Below the pieces are notes generated by a model, which had not been told where the DNA came from, searched no databases, and saw nothing but the letters and a program-made list of their open reading frames with translations. Source: Balaenoptera acutorostrata (taxonomy: Eukaryota; Chordata; Mammalia; Artiodactyla; Balaenopteridae). Taken from it: a DNA stretch of 64,000 nt. This document shows, piece by piece, positions 1 to 12,430 of this stretch. Positions within the stretch are counted from its first letter, which is position 1, and each line of letters starts with the position of its first letter. The translations under genes were made by a program, and so were the position numbers. The stretch spans positions 65,555,603 through 65,619,602 of the forward strand of contig NC_080081.1 of NCBI RefSeq assembly GCF_949987535.1. The letters run 5' to 3'.

Positions 1-137
1 CCCACGTGCCTAGAGCCCGTGCTCCACAACAAGAGAAGCCACCGCAATGAGAAGCCCGTGCACCGCAACGGAGAGTAGCCCCCGCTCGCCACAACTAGAG
101 AAAGCCCGCGCGCAGCAGCGAAGACCCAACACAGCCA

Positions 138-172
<35 letters not shown>

Positions 173-174
173 AT
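1..174 (+). mobile_element. CHR-2 type SINE, 3' part, cut by window edge
   Basis: The 3' body of a long CHR-type tRNA-derived SINE (CCCGTGCTCCACAACAAGAG ... CGAAGACCCAACACAGCC) is followed by an (AAAT)n tail at about 138-174. The tRNA-like 5' part lies outside the window. Confidence 0.9.
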
Positions 175-1529
175 TTAATTAAATTTTGTTTTTAAAAAAG
201 TGAGTGCTCTGCTTCTTGGATTGTTTATTTCCGTGAGAGGGAAAAGCAAGCCCGTGCATGTGCCTTTGGCTATGCTGCACAGCTAGAGATTGTGCACTGA
301 ATTTAGCCCGGCCTGCGGCATTCTGGTCATTTATTTTGCAAAGTTTAGTAGTATGGAAAGAAACCAGCAGCACAGGGGGAGAAAATTCCTATGGCTCTGA
401 ACATGTTAAGATGGCTATCAAATACAGGGCCCAGCCCAGCTAGTCTCCAGTGGGGTAGGCTTGCGCTCTGTCCCTGCCAAGATGTTAAAAGCTCCCTGGG
501 CAACGTAATTCGGCTGCGCGGGGCACGAGATGAGGGTTTAGATCCAGACGCGGGAGCAGCTGCGGTAATGTGAGCTGAGAGGAATGCAAGCGTGTGTGGG
601 GAGTGTCGATTTCAAAAGCAGGTTCTCTGAAGAGTGTTTCCCTGCCCATCGAGAGGCCCGGGGTTAACCTTATGACGAGGAAGGGAAATAACGAAATGTT
701 GTCATCAGCCCAAGCAGGTGGACGGCAGAGGCGTGGACAACGCGGATGAGACCGAGTCTGAGAGATGGGGGTGACCGACTGACAACTCACATTGTCAGCT
801 GTGATTCCAAAAGGCCCAGGCCTGCAAGGGAACCACAGAGGTTATGTGGAATGGCCAGTATCTGCAATCTGGGTGGACCGGATCCAGTCGGGACATCTGA
901 GGCTGGTCTCAGGAAAGGCTGGTCTGGCATTAGGGTGCCTTCAGCCACGTGGGCCTGGAGGGGTTGGGGGGTGGTGGTGGGAGCTTGAATGCACTTTGGG
1001 TAGCTGGGTGTGGGAGGGAGGGACCTCATGCGGGTTCTGTAGGCTCCTGAGGGGACCACCAGAGGATCTGGTCTACCCTTGCTTTATTTAATAGGCTGGC
1101 CCTTCCCATTCTTTCAACGAGCCGCACACAAAAATGCCTTTCATCCAAAGGCTGCTTTTCCTAAATGTGATATTTCTAAGGGCTCTCCAGAAGCCTAGGG
1201 AAGGTGGGAGAGAAGACCTCCAGGGGCTAGGGAAGGGAGAGTGAGGCCCTCTTTCCCCTGCCATTCTTACTTGTCCACATGATGGCTTACTGAGGGCAAG
1301 GGGTAGTGGACCTGTACGGGCGGGCATGGTTGAGCCCTCATGCACTACAGATATAAGACTAACTGGAAGCGGAAGTTAAGCCTTTGATGGACCGGAAGAG
1401 CCATGGTGGATGGTGGGTTGCCACTCAGCAGAGAGCCCCTCTGAATTATCTTTAAAAGGAATCTCAGACCTTGTAAACAAGTCTGCAATGCCTGGGGCTA
1501 ATCCCACCTGCAGGCGCTTTCATATAATT
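175..1529. other. 5' flank, no feature recognised
   Basis: Unique-looking, moderately GC-rich sequence. No exon, RNA gene or repeat family could be assigned. A palindromic forkhead-like TTGTAAACAA lies at 1471-1480. Confidence 0.5.
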
Positions 1530-1680
1530 ATCTCAGTGGAGCCTCACAGCAGCAAGTATTATCATTCCCCTTAGTCAGATAAGGAAACTGCCTGGAGGAA
1601 TAAGGAGTAAGAGTTTGCATCTGGATTTAGGTCCTTCAACCTTCCACGCTAGCGATCCTCTCACCACAGTTCACTGCCCT
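1530..1680 (-). mobile_element. MIR SINE fragment
   Basis: The reverse MIR core is visible (GATAAGGAAACTGCCTGGAG, preceded by a TTATCATTCCCCTTAGTCAG-like segment). It is diverged and old. Confidence 0.6.
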
Positions 1681-1794
1681 CTGCTGGGTTGGTGACGGAG
1701 GGGTAACAAGTATTAGATCTACTTACTAAAGAAGCCACACGGATTACTGTTGAGCAAAGACTCTGGAGCAGACTGTTGGGTAGGTATCCTTGTT

Positions 1795-1965
1795 AGCTAG
1801 GGGACGTTGTGCAAGTTGCTCAACCTCCACGGGCCCCCATTCCCTCTTCTGTCAAAGAGTGCCTCCCCCACAGGGTTTGGGAAGATGCAATGAGTTTATA
1901 TGGTACGGTGCTTGGAACATAGTAAGTTCTAGATGCATGTTTTCCTCTGATGCTGACCATGCTTC
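1795..1965 (+). mobile_element. MIR SINE fragment
   Basis: The forward MIR pattern is present: TGCAAGTTGCTCAACCTCC, then a CCTCTTCTGTCAAA-like segment, ending GGTGCTTGGAACATAGTAAG. Confidence 0.6.
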
Positions 1966-2138
1966 TTGTTCATAAACTGTGCATCAGCAGCACGGATTTT
2001 GTTGAGACTTTGCTCTCAAGTTAGTGCTTTATTTGCTTAACTGCATTTTTGGGTTAGGGCCCTTTAGTCCCTCAGTGGAATGTTAAAAATCTACCCTAAC
2101 CTTTGGAAAAACGTAACTGATCCTTTAGCCAGTGGATT

Positions 2139-2544
2139 AGTTTTCTAGGGCTGCCATGACAAAATACCACAGACCGATTGGCTTAAACAACAGAAATTAA
2201 TTTTCTCATAGTTTTGGAGGCTAGAAGTCCAAGATTAAGGTGTCAGCAGGATTGGTTTCTGCTGAGGCCTCTCTCCTTGGCTGGCGGTCAGCCTCCTTTT
2301 TTGCTATGTCCTCACATCATCTCTCCTCTGTGTGTGCTCACACACCCCTAGTGTTTCTCTGTGTGCTCACATTTCCCCTTTTTATAAGGACACTAGTCAG
2401 ATGGGATTAGGGACCACCCTAATGGCCTCATTTTAACTTAATCACCTCTTTAAAGGCCTTTTCTCCAAACGCACTCACATTCTGAGGTTCTGGGGGCTTC
2501 AAAGTATGAATTTGGAGGGGTGGATGCAGTGTAGCCCATAACAG
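2139..2544 (-). mobile_element. MLT1-type MaLR LTR
   Basis: On the - strand it begins TGTTATGGGCTACACTGCAT and ends with the typical segment complementary to GGCTTAAACAACAGAAATTA and CTAGGGCTGCCATGACAAAA. About 405 bp, a near full-length solitary LTR of an ancient ERVL-MaLR element. No internal retroviral coding sequence is attached. Confidence 0.8.
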
Positions 2545-4693
2545 TCAGGTTCCTCAAACCCCCAAAATCTAGATGCACTAACTTCAGTCTAAGATTGCAA
2601 CAGGTGCTACTTAAAGGGAGAAGTTGCGAGCTTGGGAGCAGTGTGATGTCTGGTGGACACCAGCACGAGTGCCACGTATGGGTACCACAGCACAGTGAGG
2701 ATTTTAAATTGTGTAGGATATCACGATTTAAAAATTTCCCCTCGCTTCTCTCTCCTGCTGTCGTTCTCAGCTGCCTAAGAGAAGAACGCGGTGCAGGGCA
2801 GCAGGTGGAAGTGAGTGTGCACTAAGGAACACCGATGTCCCCTCACCTGGGTCCAACTCAAGAAGGGCCTTTGACTCTCTCTGGGAAACAAGAGAGAGTA
2901 CTTTATCCATTATGACCACCTTAATAATTTCTTCATCACGACCCATTTAAAAATTATTTTTCCATTATGACCAGTTTAAGAATTTATCAGCAAATGTAGC
3001 TGTGAAGGTCCTTCCTAATAAAAAACTTTCACACCTTTAAGTGCTTGGGGGTAACATTTACATTACAAATTCTTACCTTGACGGTGTAATTTTAGCAACT
3101 TCTTTTGTTTCTTAATTTCAGGTCCTCCTGATTCCTGATTTAAGAGGTTTCCATGGTTCTCATCAATTTTTGTTTATCAATCAGTGACTGAATTTGTTGT
3201 ATGTTTTAATTAGGTTGTGAAAATAAGGTGGCATTTACGATCTTTTAATAGAATCCTGGTGTGTACACATAGGAACGTGAGCGTGTACACCCTCAGGCTT
3301 GCGCACGTGCGTGTGCACACACACACACACACACACACAGGGTGACACAGTTTTACAGTACCGTTGCCAAGAATAACTAATCTAGGAATAACTGCAGAAT
3401 CTGATAATACAGGTGGTATTTCTTGTTAAAATAATTTGTCTACATGAACAGACATGAATTCTTTTTAATTATAAAAGTGAACGTTAACGTTAAGCTACTG
3501 CCTTATTCCTAAATGTTTCTTTTTTTTTTTAACTATCAAAATCACTTTATTCTCTCTCATACGTAAGGCATTAAACCTGAGAAGATTGGAAAAAACATCA
3601 TGAATTACTCTTCACATGACTTCCTAAATAAAAATAGTTTATGGTTCAAAGTTTGAAAGGCAGTTTATCTAAAAGAATGCTTTAAAATTACTAAAGCTAA
3701 CCTTAATCAATTGTCTTAACAGGTAATTAATCAAGCATTTAGAAGCTAGTTTCTAAATAAGTATTTCGATAGTCTTAAAAAAAAAAAATCAGACCTAGAA
3801 AAAAAAAATTCGGGACCCAGAAGCCATTATACTCCAATTCCCTTTAAGTAGAATACTTTTTCTTGTTTCTGTTCTGTATGTTTTTGTTTTCTTTCTTCTT
3901 TTTTTTTTTTTTTTTTTTGAGAGCGCTAATGTTGTAGGACTATTCTGTTTTCATGAGGAAGTCATTTGTCTCCAGTTGTTATGTTTCTTGGAGACATCTA
4001 ACTCTCACAAAACATGTTATGGTGTTTGAGTGGGTTTAGTTTTTTAAGAATTTTGCCCCCCAAAAAGAGCCACAGAAAACCAAAGAATACACTGTATCAA
4101 TTCTCTTCTGCAATTGTTTTAGAGAAATTTGCTCTATTGTTAAAGTTGTGCTGCTTTCTATGATAACATTATCTCTTAAATGAAGCTGCCAGAATCATCA
4201 TCAGCTAAACTACCAAAATGAGTCAGCTAACTTTATTTTTAACCGCTTTTTAATTGCCTGCTGAGACTATCAAGCATAATGTCAGAGGATTTTTAAAGCC
4301 TTTATAGCAATGTTTTGGTATATCAGGCCACATAAAAAGGTGCATCGATGGTTCAGAATTCTCAAGTCATTTCCATGAGTTTTTCCTTTTAAAACTCAGC
4401 TGTAGGGCATGGATAAGTAATAAAAATCCCTGAGATTGGAGACTTTTCCTAAATTCTTGCTATGACATTCCATGGATGTTATACATACTATCTCTGAATC
4501 CACAAAGAATCAGTTGGATTTGGGCAACCGACGTGCAAAACATTTGAACATGAAGGAGTCATAGCAGGATTTAGAACAAATATCAGTGATTTAGAAATCA
4601 TGTGTTTACCTAAGCTGAAGTCATTCGTATAGTAACAAAAACCTACCCACGAGGTTGTACCGATGTCAAAGAACAAACATTTCATCCCTGTTT
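2545..4693. other. 5' flank with simple repeats, no gene
   Basis: AT-rich sequence containing a (CA)n run (about 3315-3339), a T run (about 3899-3918) and an imperfect local duplication around CCATTATGACCA (2909-2920 and 2961-2972). No repeat family or exon recognised otherwise. Confidence 0.5.
3315..3339. repeat. (CA)n microsatellite
   Basis: About twelve CA units follow a GCGCACGTGCGTGTG stretch, making a longer alternating purine-pyrimidine block from 3301. Confidence 0.9.
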
Positions 4694-4765
4694 CAAAGCA
4701 CTTTAAGACATTACTTTAATCCTTACAATACCTCTTTGAGGTATGTAGGTGGCAAGTAATATCAA
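4694..4765 (-). mobile_element. MIR SINE fragment
   Basis: The pattern GCACTTTAAGACATTACTTTAATCCTTACAATACCTCTTTGAGGTA is the reverse of the MIR 3' half. Confidence 0.5.
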
Positions 4766-6299
4766 GATAAAATTTCAAAATGCAGAATAAATTGAACACT
4801 ACTTAGGGAATAAAAGAACTTCAGTTGATCGTGCATTGTTGATTTTCTGCTTTTCTTGGAAGAGCCATTGGTGATTTAATTTTATCATATTTTGCAGGTA
4901 GGGCCAACATCACAGCATACCTGATAAAACAGCTACTGTGATCTATAAGAGAGCCACTGTGTTTCCAGAGCTTTCTACTCACACTATAGCCTTGGCTGGA
5001 GATGAGCGAGGGACACACGTGATTTGTTTTCCTATCCAGGTGGAGGCATTCTGCTCCTTTCCCCAGGCCTTGTCGGTTTGTGTCTACAATAAAAAGTAAA
5101 ACATCAAATCAAGTATCAAATATACAACTATTGAAGAAAAGAGATAATATATTTGGATTATTATACTGATTTTACTTGATTATCATACAAAATTATGATT
5201 ATCTGCTGACTCTCACAACTGGATGCACTGGCTAATTAAAACTAGGACATCTCCTGGGGATGGGAAAGCAGGGAGGGATGATTTCCCTTTCATGATTCAT
5301 TGGCAATTTAAACTGACTGGAAGGAAGGTAGCCACAGATAAGCTCTTCTGACTAATACTGGCCTGTAGTCTGTGGGTCATAGAGGCTGCCGATATGTCTC
5401 TGTGATGGGAGGCTGAAGACAGGAGAACACAGCCTAAACTCTTAGCTGAAGGGTGTTTTATTCATGCTTTTTATGAAAACTGGGGGCATTAAGATAGGAA
5501 CCCATCCCCTTCCCAAAGTAAGTTTTTCTAAAGGTGCTTTACAAATATTCCTGATATTTTATGCTCACCTGGTGGTGGAGAGGGCACTTTCCAATTCACT
5601 TTGAGGTGGAGAGGAACACAAGGGTTTTGTTTGTTTTGCTCTTAATTTTGTTTACTGTCTCATGAAAGTAAACCTTATGGCTTTGATCAATCCCCAGCAT
5701 GTTCAGCAATAGAGTTGGATTCAGTAGTATTGGAATAACGTAAGGTCCCTCATTTGAATTGTAAAATATCATGTTCACTTGTTCTAAGCTAAATCTGAGC
5801 TTCTGAAACTCATGTGAGGAATGGCTTTTAGATAAAGATCCAAAGCTAACCACTTTCTTTGGTGGGGATAGAGCTCAGGAGACCTGGTGAACTTGGTTTG
5901 ATGTGCTTTATTGAGGATCAGGAGAGCTTTGGAAAGAGTTCCAGATGAGCCAACCTTTCTGAAAGGGCAGGTTGCTCTTACTGTAGATGTAGATGGTCTG
6001 AGGCTGTCTGTTCAGATAAGCAAGTGCTAATGGCTTGAAATCCCCGACATCATTTGTGTTATACAAATGCAAACGTCAGCATTATTATTGTCATTTATAT
6101 TCTATCTCTAGGCTTCTTTCATTAACATAAACTAAACTGGTTTCAGGCAGAGCTGATTGCTGACAAAGATCCCTCCACCCCCCAAAATGTTCCAATGTCA
6201 ATTTTCTGGCAAAAAACTGAATCATCAAATTAACCTCTGGTTAATTTCTAGGGCTCTAGAAAAATCCCAACATTTTACGGAGGCAGAAGGTGTGTTAAC
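4766..6299. other. 5' flank, no feature recognised
   Basis: AT-rich unique-looking sequence. No exon, RNA or assignable repeat seen. Confidence 0.5.
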
Positions 6300-6530
6300 C
6301 AGGACATGAGCTCTGGATTTTGATAACAGTAGGATCAAGTCTGATTACAATTAGATAAGCTTCTAAAGTACAACATTAAGTAAGTTTCTTAGCTCTCTGT
6401 ACCTCAGTTTCAATTTCTGTAAAATATGAATCATAATAATTCCTACATTATTGGTTGGCTTTGAGGACTGATTCATATAATAGCTATATAGTGCTTAGTC
6501 CATAATTACTGTTGAAAAATGGTAGTTTTT
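6300..6530 (+). mobile_element. MIR SINE
   Basis: Forward MIR: a GAGCTCTGGATT start, TTTCTTAGCTCTCTGTACCTCAGTTTC core, then GTAAAATATGAATCATAATAATTCCTAC and a GTGCTTAGTCCATAATTAC end. Confidence 0.7.
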
Positions 6531-7864
6531 ATTAACACTGGGGCATAAAGAAAATGTGTATATTCTGCTTCTGAGTAAAAAGTGATTTATGGCTTAGAAA
6601 TGAAAACATTTTGAAACGAGAGATATATATTTATATTTATCAATATACATATCATCGTGTTTCAGATGATATATAAATCTGAAAAAAAGGAGGGCGAGAT
6701 CTCACCGAGCCTAGTCTCGGATTGTGGAAAGAGTTTTTCCAGGTTGTAATCTTCTGGAGTGCAGGCATGCAATGTAGCTGTCAAATGTTCTGTTTTCAGT
6801 TTGTTGTTCAAACACAAAATTATTTCAAGTATATAACGGCATCATATGAGACAAATCAGTTTTTTCCTTCAGCATGATATCAGTGATCAGCTAATTGGAA
6901 GTTCCATTTTAAAATGTTAAACCTTAGAATATAGAATATTTCAGTGTGTTTTAAAGGCTGTGTTTACCACAAAATAAAAACCTGGTATTCCAGAGAAATA
7001 CTCACTATTCGTCTATGTTTACTCTCTGGCATAGCAGACTTTGCATATGGGTGGGCTGTGTTGAGTCAGCCAAATCTGAAATTTGATAAACTCTTACCTC
7101 CTGTTTTTACACCATAACTGACACAGTCAGTGACTATACACGTCATATTAAAAACACATGTACGCTGACTATACAGTCATTACCTCTTGTTATTGACTTT
7201 TATCAACAAATGGCAAGCAACATGGTTAGTTACTATAAAACGCTGTTTCTTCTTCCTTCATTCTTTCATTACTGTCGTGGACTCCCAGGGGTTTACAATC
7301 ACATTTGACGCCCTTTCTCTACTGTAATCTTATGGAAATAGGGCAATTTGATTGGAAAAAACTGATTATAGTAAAACAGCAATTAATTCTTACCACTTAA
7401 CTTGAACATTCATACATGTTAGTTTTCCAAGTAAATAAGTAGAACGCCTTGTTAAACTTCCTTTCTGCCAAAAATGTACTACCATCTGTGATCTACATGG
7501 CAGCTTTTTCTTATTTAATACATATGTCCCCCCTTTTTTGGGAAGCATGTTAAGAGCTTTAATATGACATGAAACAGAAATAAAATAGTGAAAACACATT
7601 GTGTTTCAAGCACGAGTGCAAAATTCAGATTTGTGATATTCAAAGAATTTGGGATTTCCTGTGCCATCCATTAATTTTTATGGCAACTCTCAGTCCTTAA
7701 TGTTAGAAAAAATTTTAATTGTAATGTGCAGGCAGTTTGGAGTTTGGGAGAGTAATTTTATTGTCTCAAAGATAGTTAAAGACCTAGTGTTTAAAATAGG
7801 CTGAATTTCATTAAATAGTCTGAAAACCTCCAGTTAGAAAGGTAAAGTGAAAAGCAATGCAATA
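6531..7864. other. 5' flank, no feature recognised
   Basis: AT-rich sequence with no gene or clear repeat. There is a short AT-rich patch (ATATATATTTATATTTATC) near 6622. Confidence 0.5.
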
Positions 7865-7998
7865 CAAAGAAAGAGTTTTGGCCTGAATGCTAGGAGGTCT
7901 GAATTCTGGCCCAGCTCTTCACTAACTGTACAGCCTTGGGCAAATCACTTAACTTCTCATTGTCTGTTTTCTTACCTGTAAAACGAGGGGTTTGTGTG
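7865..7998 (+). mobile_element. MIR SINE
   Basis: GGCCTGAATGCTAGGAGGTC ... CCTTGGGCAAATCACTTAAC followed by TTACCTGTAAAACGAGGGG is a well-preserved forward MIR core. Confidence 0.75.
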
Positions 7999-8807
7999 AG
8001 ACCTGTAACGATCACCTATAAGTCCATCACCCAGATATAACCACTGCCAAAATTTTTTAGCCGACAGTGGTACCTCCAACCTTTTAAATATTGTATCACC
8101 AGCATTGTCGCAATGCCATTATGTATGCTTGGTCCACTTTATTTTAAATGACTATATATGATTCTACCTTACAGGCATTTAACCATTCTCTATTGTTGGT
8201 CATTTAGATTATCTCCAAATACATTTTTAGTATTGTTGTAGGGACCCACAAGTAGTCTCTCACCAACACTTAAAGCAAAGGGATAGAGTTTATCGAAGCT
8301 GACACACATCTTCACAGCACAATAGAAAATGCTGGATCTCTGGTTTATGATTTGCCCAATGCTTCTCTCCAGTTACAGATGAGTAAGCATCATCTTTATT
8401 TGTGATAGACAAATAATCTGACATATCCCGTGTCTTTTGTCCATTTGGGGCAAGATCATCCAAATCCCAAGGCCTGGTGGCCAGAGCTCATACTCCCAAC
8501 ACCTGCGGATGTTCATTTATTCAGCTTTTCTACCCCATCTTATTATTTTTCTTCCAAATGGTGACTATAATACATCAATTCTTTTCTGCCTTAGCATTCC
8601 TTGTATCTATCAAATACTTTTTTGTGTGGAATTCCTTCAAATAAATATTGTCAGTATGCATTGCTGATTATTTAAAGAGTGACGTAGTCTTAATTCTGAC
8701 ATCAAATATCATATAGAGGAAAATAAACTATTTATGACCTCAAGGAATTTGCCATCAAAACAATACTCTGAAGAAAAAAAAAAAAAAAAGAAAAACCAAT
8801 GTACTGT
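7999..8807. other. 5' flank, possible very old repeat, no gene
   Basis: Positions about 8000-8260 loosely resemble old L1-type text (CATTTAACCATTCTCTATTG, ATTATCTCCAAATACATTTTTA), but I cannot assign it. Ends with an A run at about 8776-8789. Confidence 0.35.
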
Positions 8808-8872
8808 GTGATGCATGGCACCTGGCCTGTACACAGGAGGTGCTCTACAAGTATTTGCTGAATGAAGGACAA
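8808..8872 (+). mobile_element. L2/MIR-type 3' end fragment
   Basis: GCACCTGGCCTGTACACAGGAGGTGCTCTACAAGTATTTGCTGAATGAA is the standard 3' terminus of L2/MIR3 elements. Confidence 0.55.
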
Positions 8873-9904
8873 AATCCGAAGGAAATAACCCCTCGAGAAA
8901 AATGAATGGCTACTTCTGATATTGCTATAACTACCACTTAATAGGACAGGTGTCAGGACACTGGTTTAAGAAGCTGAAGCTGTGTTGTTTCATATCATTA
9001 TTTTCTATGGGCAAACTGAAGAAAGCTTGTTTTAAGTTGATAGCAGTACCTCCTAATGACTTAGACAAAATATTGGAAATGGGCAGTTCTGGGGAAAGGG
9101 AAGGTGGAGTATGAAGTTAGGTGCTGTGACTGAAGAATAAGCATCCAGGCTTTTTACTCATTAACTTGGACTTAAATTACCTATTTTTTGATAAGTAAGA
9201 ATTTAAACCAGAGATCAGTGTGTTGGTGGTGAGGGGTACATATAGAAATTTCTGCCTGGGAATTGATCAAAGGGAACCATCCCTCAGTCTTCCTGTCAAG
9301 GATGATGTAATAATTACCCTGAAAAGAGGCAGAGGAAAGAATACCACATTGGTTTGTGAGATGGGCTTTGTGAGGATAAACTTCCTTTTTCATTTTAATT
9401 GTCCTAACCTGACATGAAACATTTTTCTTCTCAATTTGGCCACATGAACCGATGGTAATGATTCACACTTACTTATTAATCAGTGAGAATCATTAGAAAA
9501 AGCCTTCTAAGCAAACAGCTACCACAAAAAAAAAATACTGAAGGAGAAAAGAAATAACCCTTTTTCTCTTAAGCAGAGCTAGTGTCAACCTAAATCCTTG
9601 CCATCCTTCAAAGAAAACGTTTACATTTTTTGACTAAAAAAACCCAAACCACTTCTTTTGTAATCTTTTTTATTATCTTACTATCACTATCATTTTTTTT
9701 GTGTGTCTGCTTTTTAAAAATCTTTTAAATCAAAACTTCCAGCTCAGCGGAGTTAATCTAAGTAAAATCACTAAAATCTGTGGGATTGGCTGGAGAGAAA
9801 TACACCACAGTTTTATCGTGGTTATCGCATATTGGGATTACAGGGTATTTATAATTTTCTATCTTTGTGTTGAGAAGATTATGGATGGGAAAGCAAGAAA
9901 TTGA
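8873..9904. other. 5' flank, no feature recognised
   Basis: AT-rich sequence. No gene or assignable repeat seen. Confidence 0.5.
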
Positions 9905-10050
9905 AGCTCTAGTTCTAACAGCACCACTGTTATTTGTGTGAACTCGGGCATGTCAGTTAGCTTCTCTGTGCCTCGGTTTCCTTATCTATAAATTAAAGGG
10001 ACCACCAGGATGATCTCCAGGTTTACTTTCAACTTTATCATTCTCTAGGT
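9905..10050 (+). mobile_element. MIR SINE
   Basis: Forward MIR core: GTGTGAACTCGGGCATGTCAGTTAGCTTCTCTGTGCCTCGGTTTCC, then a TCTATAAATTAAAGGGACCACC end. Confidence 0.7.
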
Positions 10051-10094
10051 CTAGCTGAAAAGAAAGTTCAGCTTGATACAACCCTTAGGGAGGG

Positions 10095-10335
10095 CAATTC
10101 GGCAGTGTCTCAAAATTACAAATGCATTTAACTGCTGACCCAGTGATCTCTTTTCTGGAAATTCCTCCTATAGACATACTTGCACCTATGCAAAATGAGT
10201 TATATAAGGTTATTCATTCACTACAGAAGGGTTTGTGACCGCTAAAGAGTAGAAACAAGCCAAATGTCCACCAGCTTGTATGAGTAGATTGATACATACC
10301 ACGGTATTTTAGGCAGCTATAAGAACCTTTAAATA
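10095..10335 (+). mobile_element. Ancient L1 fragment (ORF2 3' end region)
   Basis: CTGCTGACCCAGTGATCTC, GGTTATTCATTCACTACAG and AAGCCAAATGTCCACCAGC follow the order of the 3' end of L1 ORF2 in old L1M elements. Heavily decayed. Confidence 0.6.
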
Positions 10336-11519
10336 TATATTTTTAATTTTTGGGAACCACGTGTCAGGGACATTGGTGCTTGTAGGTACTCTGGGCCTGC
10401 TTCAAGTCAAATTTTTAAAAAAGACAAAGCAAATGTGTCACTTACAGAAACAATTAGGCAGGATAGCTCAGAAAATTTCAAGGATCTGGGGAGAAAGTTT
10501 GTAAAAAAAACCCTCTTAACCAAATACTCTCCTCCAACTGAGGCCCTGAAAAACCGGAATTGAAATGAAGGCAAGGCCAAATTTGCAGCTGGCTTCCTTT
10601 GCCAAGAATGACCCACTAGGGCACCGCCTATTCGCAGGGTGCGGCCCTCTGAATGGGGGCTGCCCCTGCAGAGTGCAGTGGCAAAGGTTGAGGGAAGCAG
10701 CAGTTCTACATTACGGCCTTCCTTTCAGCTCGTCTGGGTTACTGAGGTCCCCTAGCGGCGGGCAGAGGAGGCCCAAACAGTCCAAATTTGATAGTAAACG
10801 CAGAGACCACAAGACGAGGGTGGGAACCAACCCTAGCTTCAATCTATCAGGCTCAAACCTCCACCCAGCCCCCTTATCACTGGGTAGCTGTTGTGATAAG
10901 AGGATTATGAAGAAATAGGAGTTTGGATGAGTGAGAATGTCAAGGAGGAATAAATCTTTCAGTCTTTTCAAACTTTTGTAAACGAGGCCTCATTTTCTTT
11001 AGGTGCCACTTTTTCAACAGAAGAACCACCTGTCAGAAAAAGGTTTTGTTTTGTTTTTTTTTGGAATTGGGAGCTGTCATTTTGGACAAGATATTTAAAA
11101 CCCTACGGTCAATCTTCCATCTTAAGTGATCCCATCCCTCTGAAAGGAAATGCCTTCCATATTCCTCCTAAAAAAAAAAGGCAAAAGAAAACAAAACTTG
11201 ACGACTGTTTCTTCTAATCCCTGAGACACAAGGGCCATTGTCTTCCTACCTTTTGCCCCACCGATCTCGGCAGGACGTCCTGGACCTGGAGCCCAGATGG
11301 GGAAAGGTGGGGTGGGTTGATGGACGCACGGGGCAAGCGGCCTAAAGGAACACCTGCGAGTGGGGCAGGGCTGCACCCCAAGGCTCTGGTCCTCTCCCCT
11401 CTTCCGTTTTCACTTCTCAACACCTCAGCACTTCCATTCTAAATAGCAAAGAAATGGCAAGCAAACGGTTAAACTTAATTAGGGTAAGTAATAAAGTGAC
11501 AAGGCTCTCACTAAATGCT
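10336..11519. other. Proximal 5' flank before the CpG island, no gene
   Basis: GC content climbs from about 10560. Contains no recognisable repeat or exon; a possible distal promoter/enhancer zone by position only. Confidence 0.4.
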
Positions 11520-11912
11520 CTCCTCTGACCCCTTCCCCGTCGCCCCGGACTGACTCAGCGGACAGAGTCTGAGATTCCCGCCCAAGGGAAGAGGGCACGA
11601 GGATGAGGATGCCTTTGGGCCCGATGGTGCGTGTGAGATAGGACCATCTTCGGCCCGTGCTGACCCCCTTCCCTCACTTCCAGTTAAGTCAAGAATGGAG
11701 TGAACCCGGCTGGTGGCTGCTGGGCTGGACAACTGGCCCCCGTCTACACCCAACCGCAGAGACTCAGCCCGCGGGTGCGGACAGGTGGGTTCCCAGCGCG
11801 GAAGCTGCAGCGACTGCGTCCTCCGCGCGGACTTGACCGGCAGAGCCCCTGCCCCGGGTGGCGTGTGCGGCTCGCACGGGGGCCGGAGGACTCGACACGT
11901 CGCAGGGAAAGG

Positions 11913-11937
11913 AAAACAAAACAAAACAAAAACAAAC
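11913..11937 (+). repeat. (AAAAC)n short tandem repeat
   Basis: AAAAC units within the CpG island interrupt the GC-rich sequence. Each unit resembles a weak forkhead half-site (AAACA), but simple slippage explains it. Confidence 0.7.
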
Positions 11938-12170
11938 CCCACCGACTTCCCCACGTTTCTCTGCAAAGAAATCGTGGGCAGAGTCGAGAGGTGGTGATTG
12001 AGCAGAATGCAGCGAGGCCGCCTCCACCCGCCCGCCCACCCAGCGCCCCCGGAGCGCTGAGCGTCCCCGGCCCCCGCCAGGCCCCGCTTTGGGCCCCGAG
12101 CGGAGGTCGAGGCGAAGCGAGCGACTCGTTCCACTCGGGCTTCCCGAGTACTCGTTTCTGCTCCTCAGTA

Positions 12171-12179
12171 GTAAACAAA
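12171..12179 (+). promoter_or_regulatory. Forkhead/FOXO binding element in the FOXO1 promoter
   Basis: GTAAACAAA is a perfect match to the FOXO (DAF-16 family) binding element GTAAACA(A), about 310 bases upstream of the CCAAT box inside an otherwise very GC-rich island. Autoregulation of FOXO1 by FOXO proteins through its own promoter is established in other mammals. That this is the responsible site is an inference. Confidence 0.55.
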
Positions 12180-12314
12180 GTGTCGCCGTCGCCTCCACGT
12201 TGGTTTTCCTCCTAGCAATCAAAACACTGAGAGGGCGAGAGACTCACAGAAACACTCGAGAATTACCAGAAAATAATAACAGAGAGCTTAAAAAAAAAAG
12301 AGAGCGAGAGAGCG

Positions 12315-12317
<3 letters not shown>

Positions 12318-12353
<36 letters not shown>

Positions 12354-12367
12354 GTGCGCGCGTGTGT
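12318..12367. repeat. (TG)n/(CG) alternating purine-pyrimidine tract next to promoter
   Basis: About 50 bases of TG repeats interspersed with CG steps lie between the forkhead element and the CCAAT box. A GA-rich stretch (12298-12317) precedes it. Alternating TG/CG is the classic Z-DNA-forming pattern. Confidence 0.9.
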
Positions 12368-12430
12368 GGGAGAGAAAAACACCCCACTACCCCCCACCAA
12401 CCCACTGCGGCCTCCCGGTGGAAAACCGGG

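Noticed and set aside
11511..12222. Several 140-207 residue ORFs on the - strand upstream of FOXO1
   Set aside because: They are mutually overlapping frames in CpG-rich DNA with no recognisable protein family or splice structure. A divergent non-coding transcript is possible but not supported by sequence.
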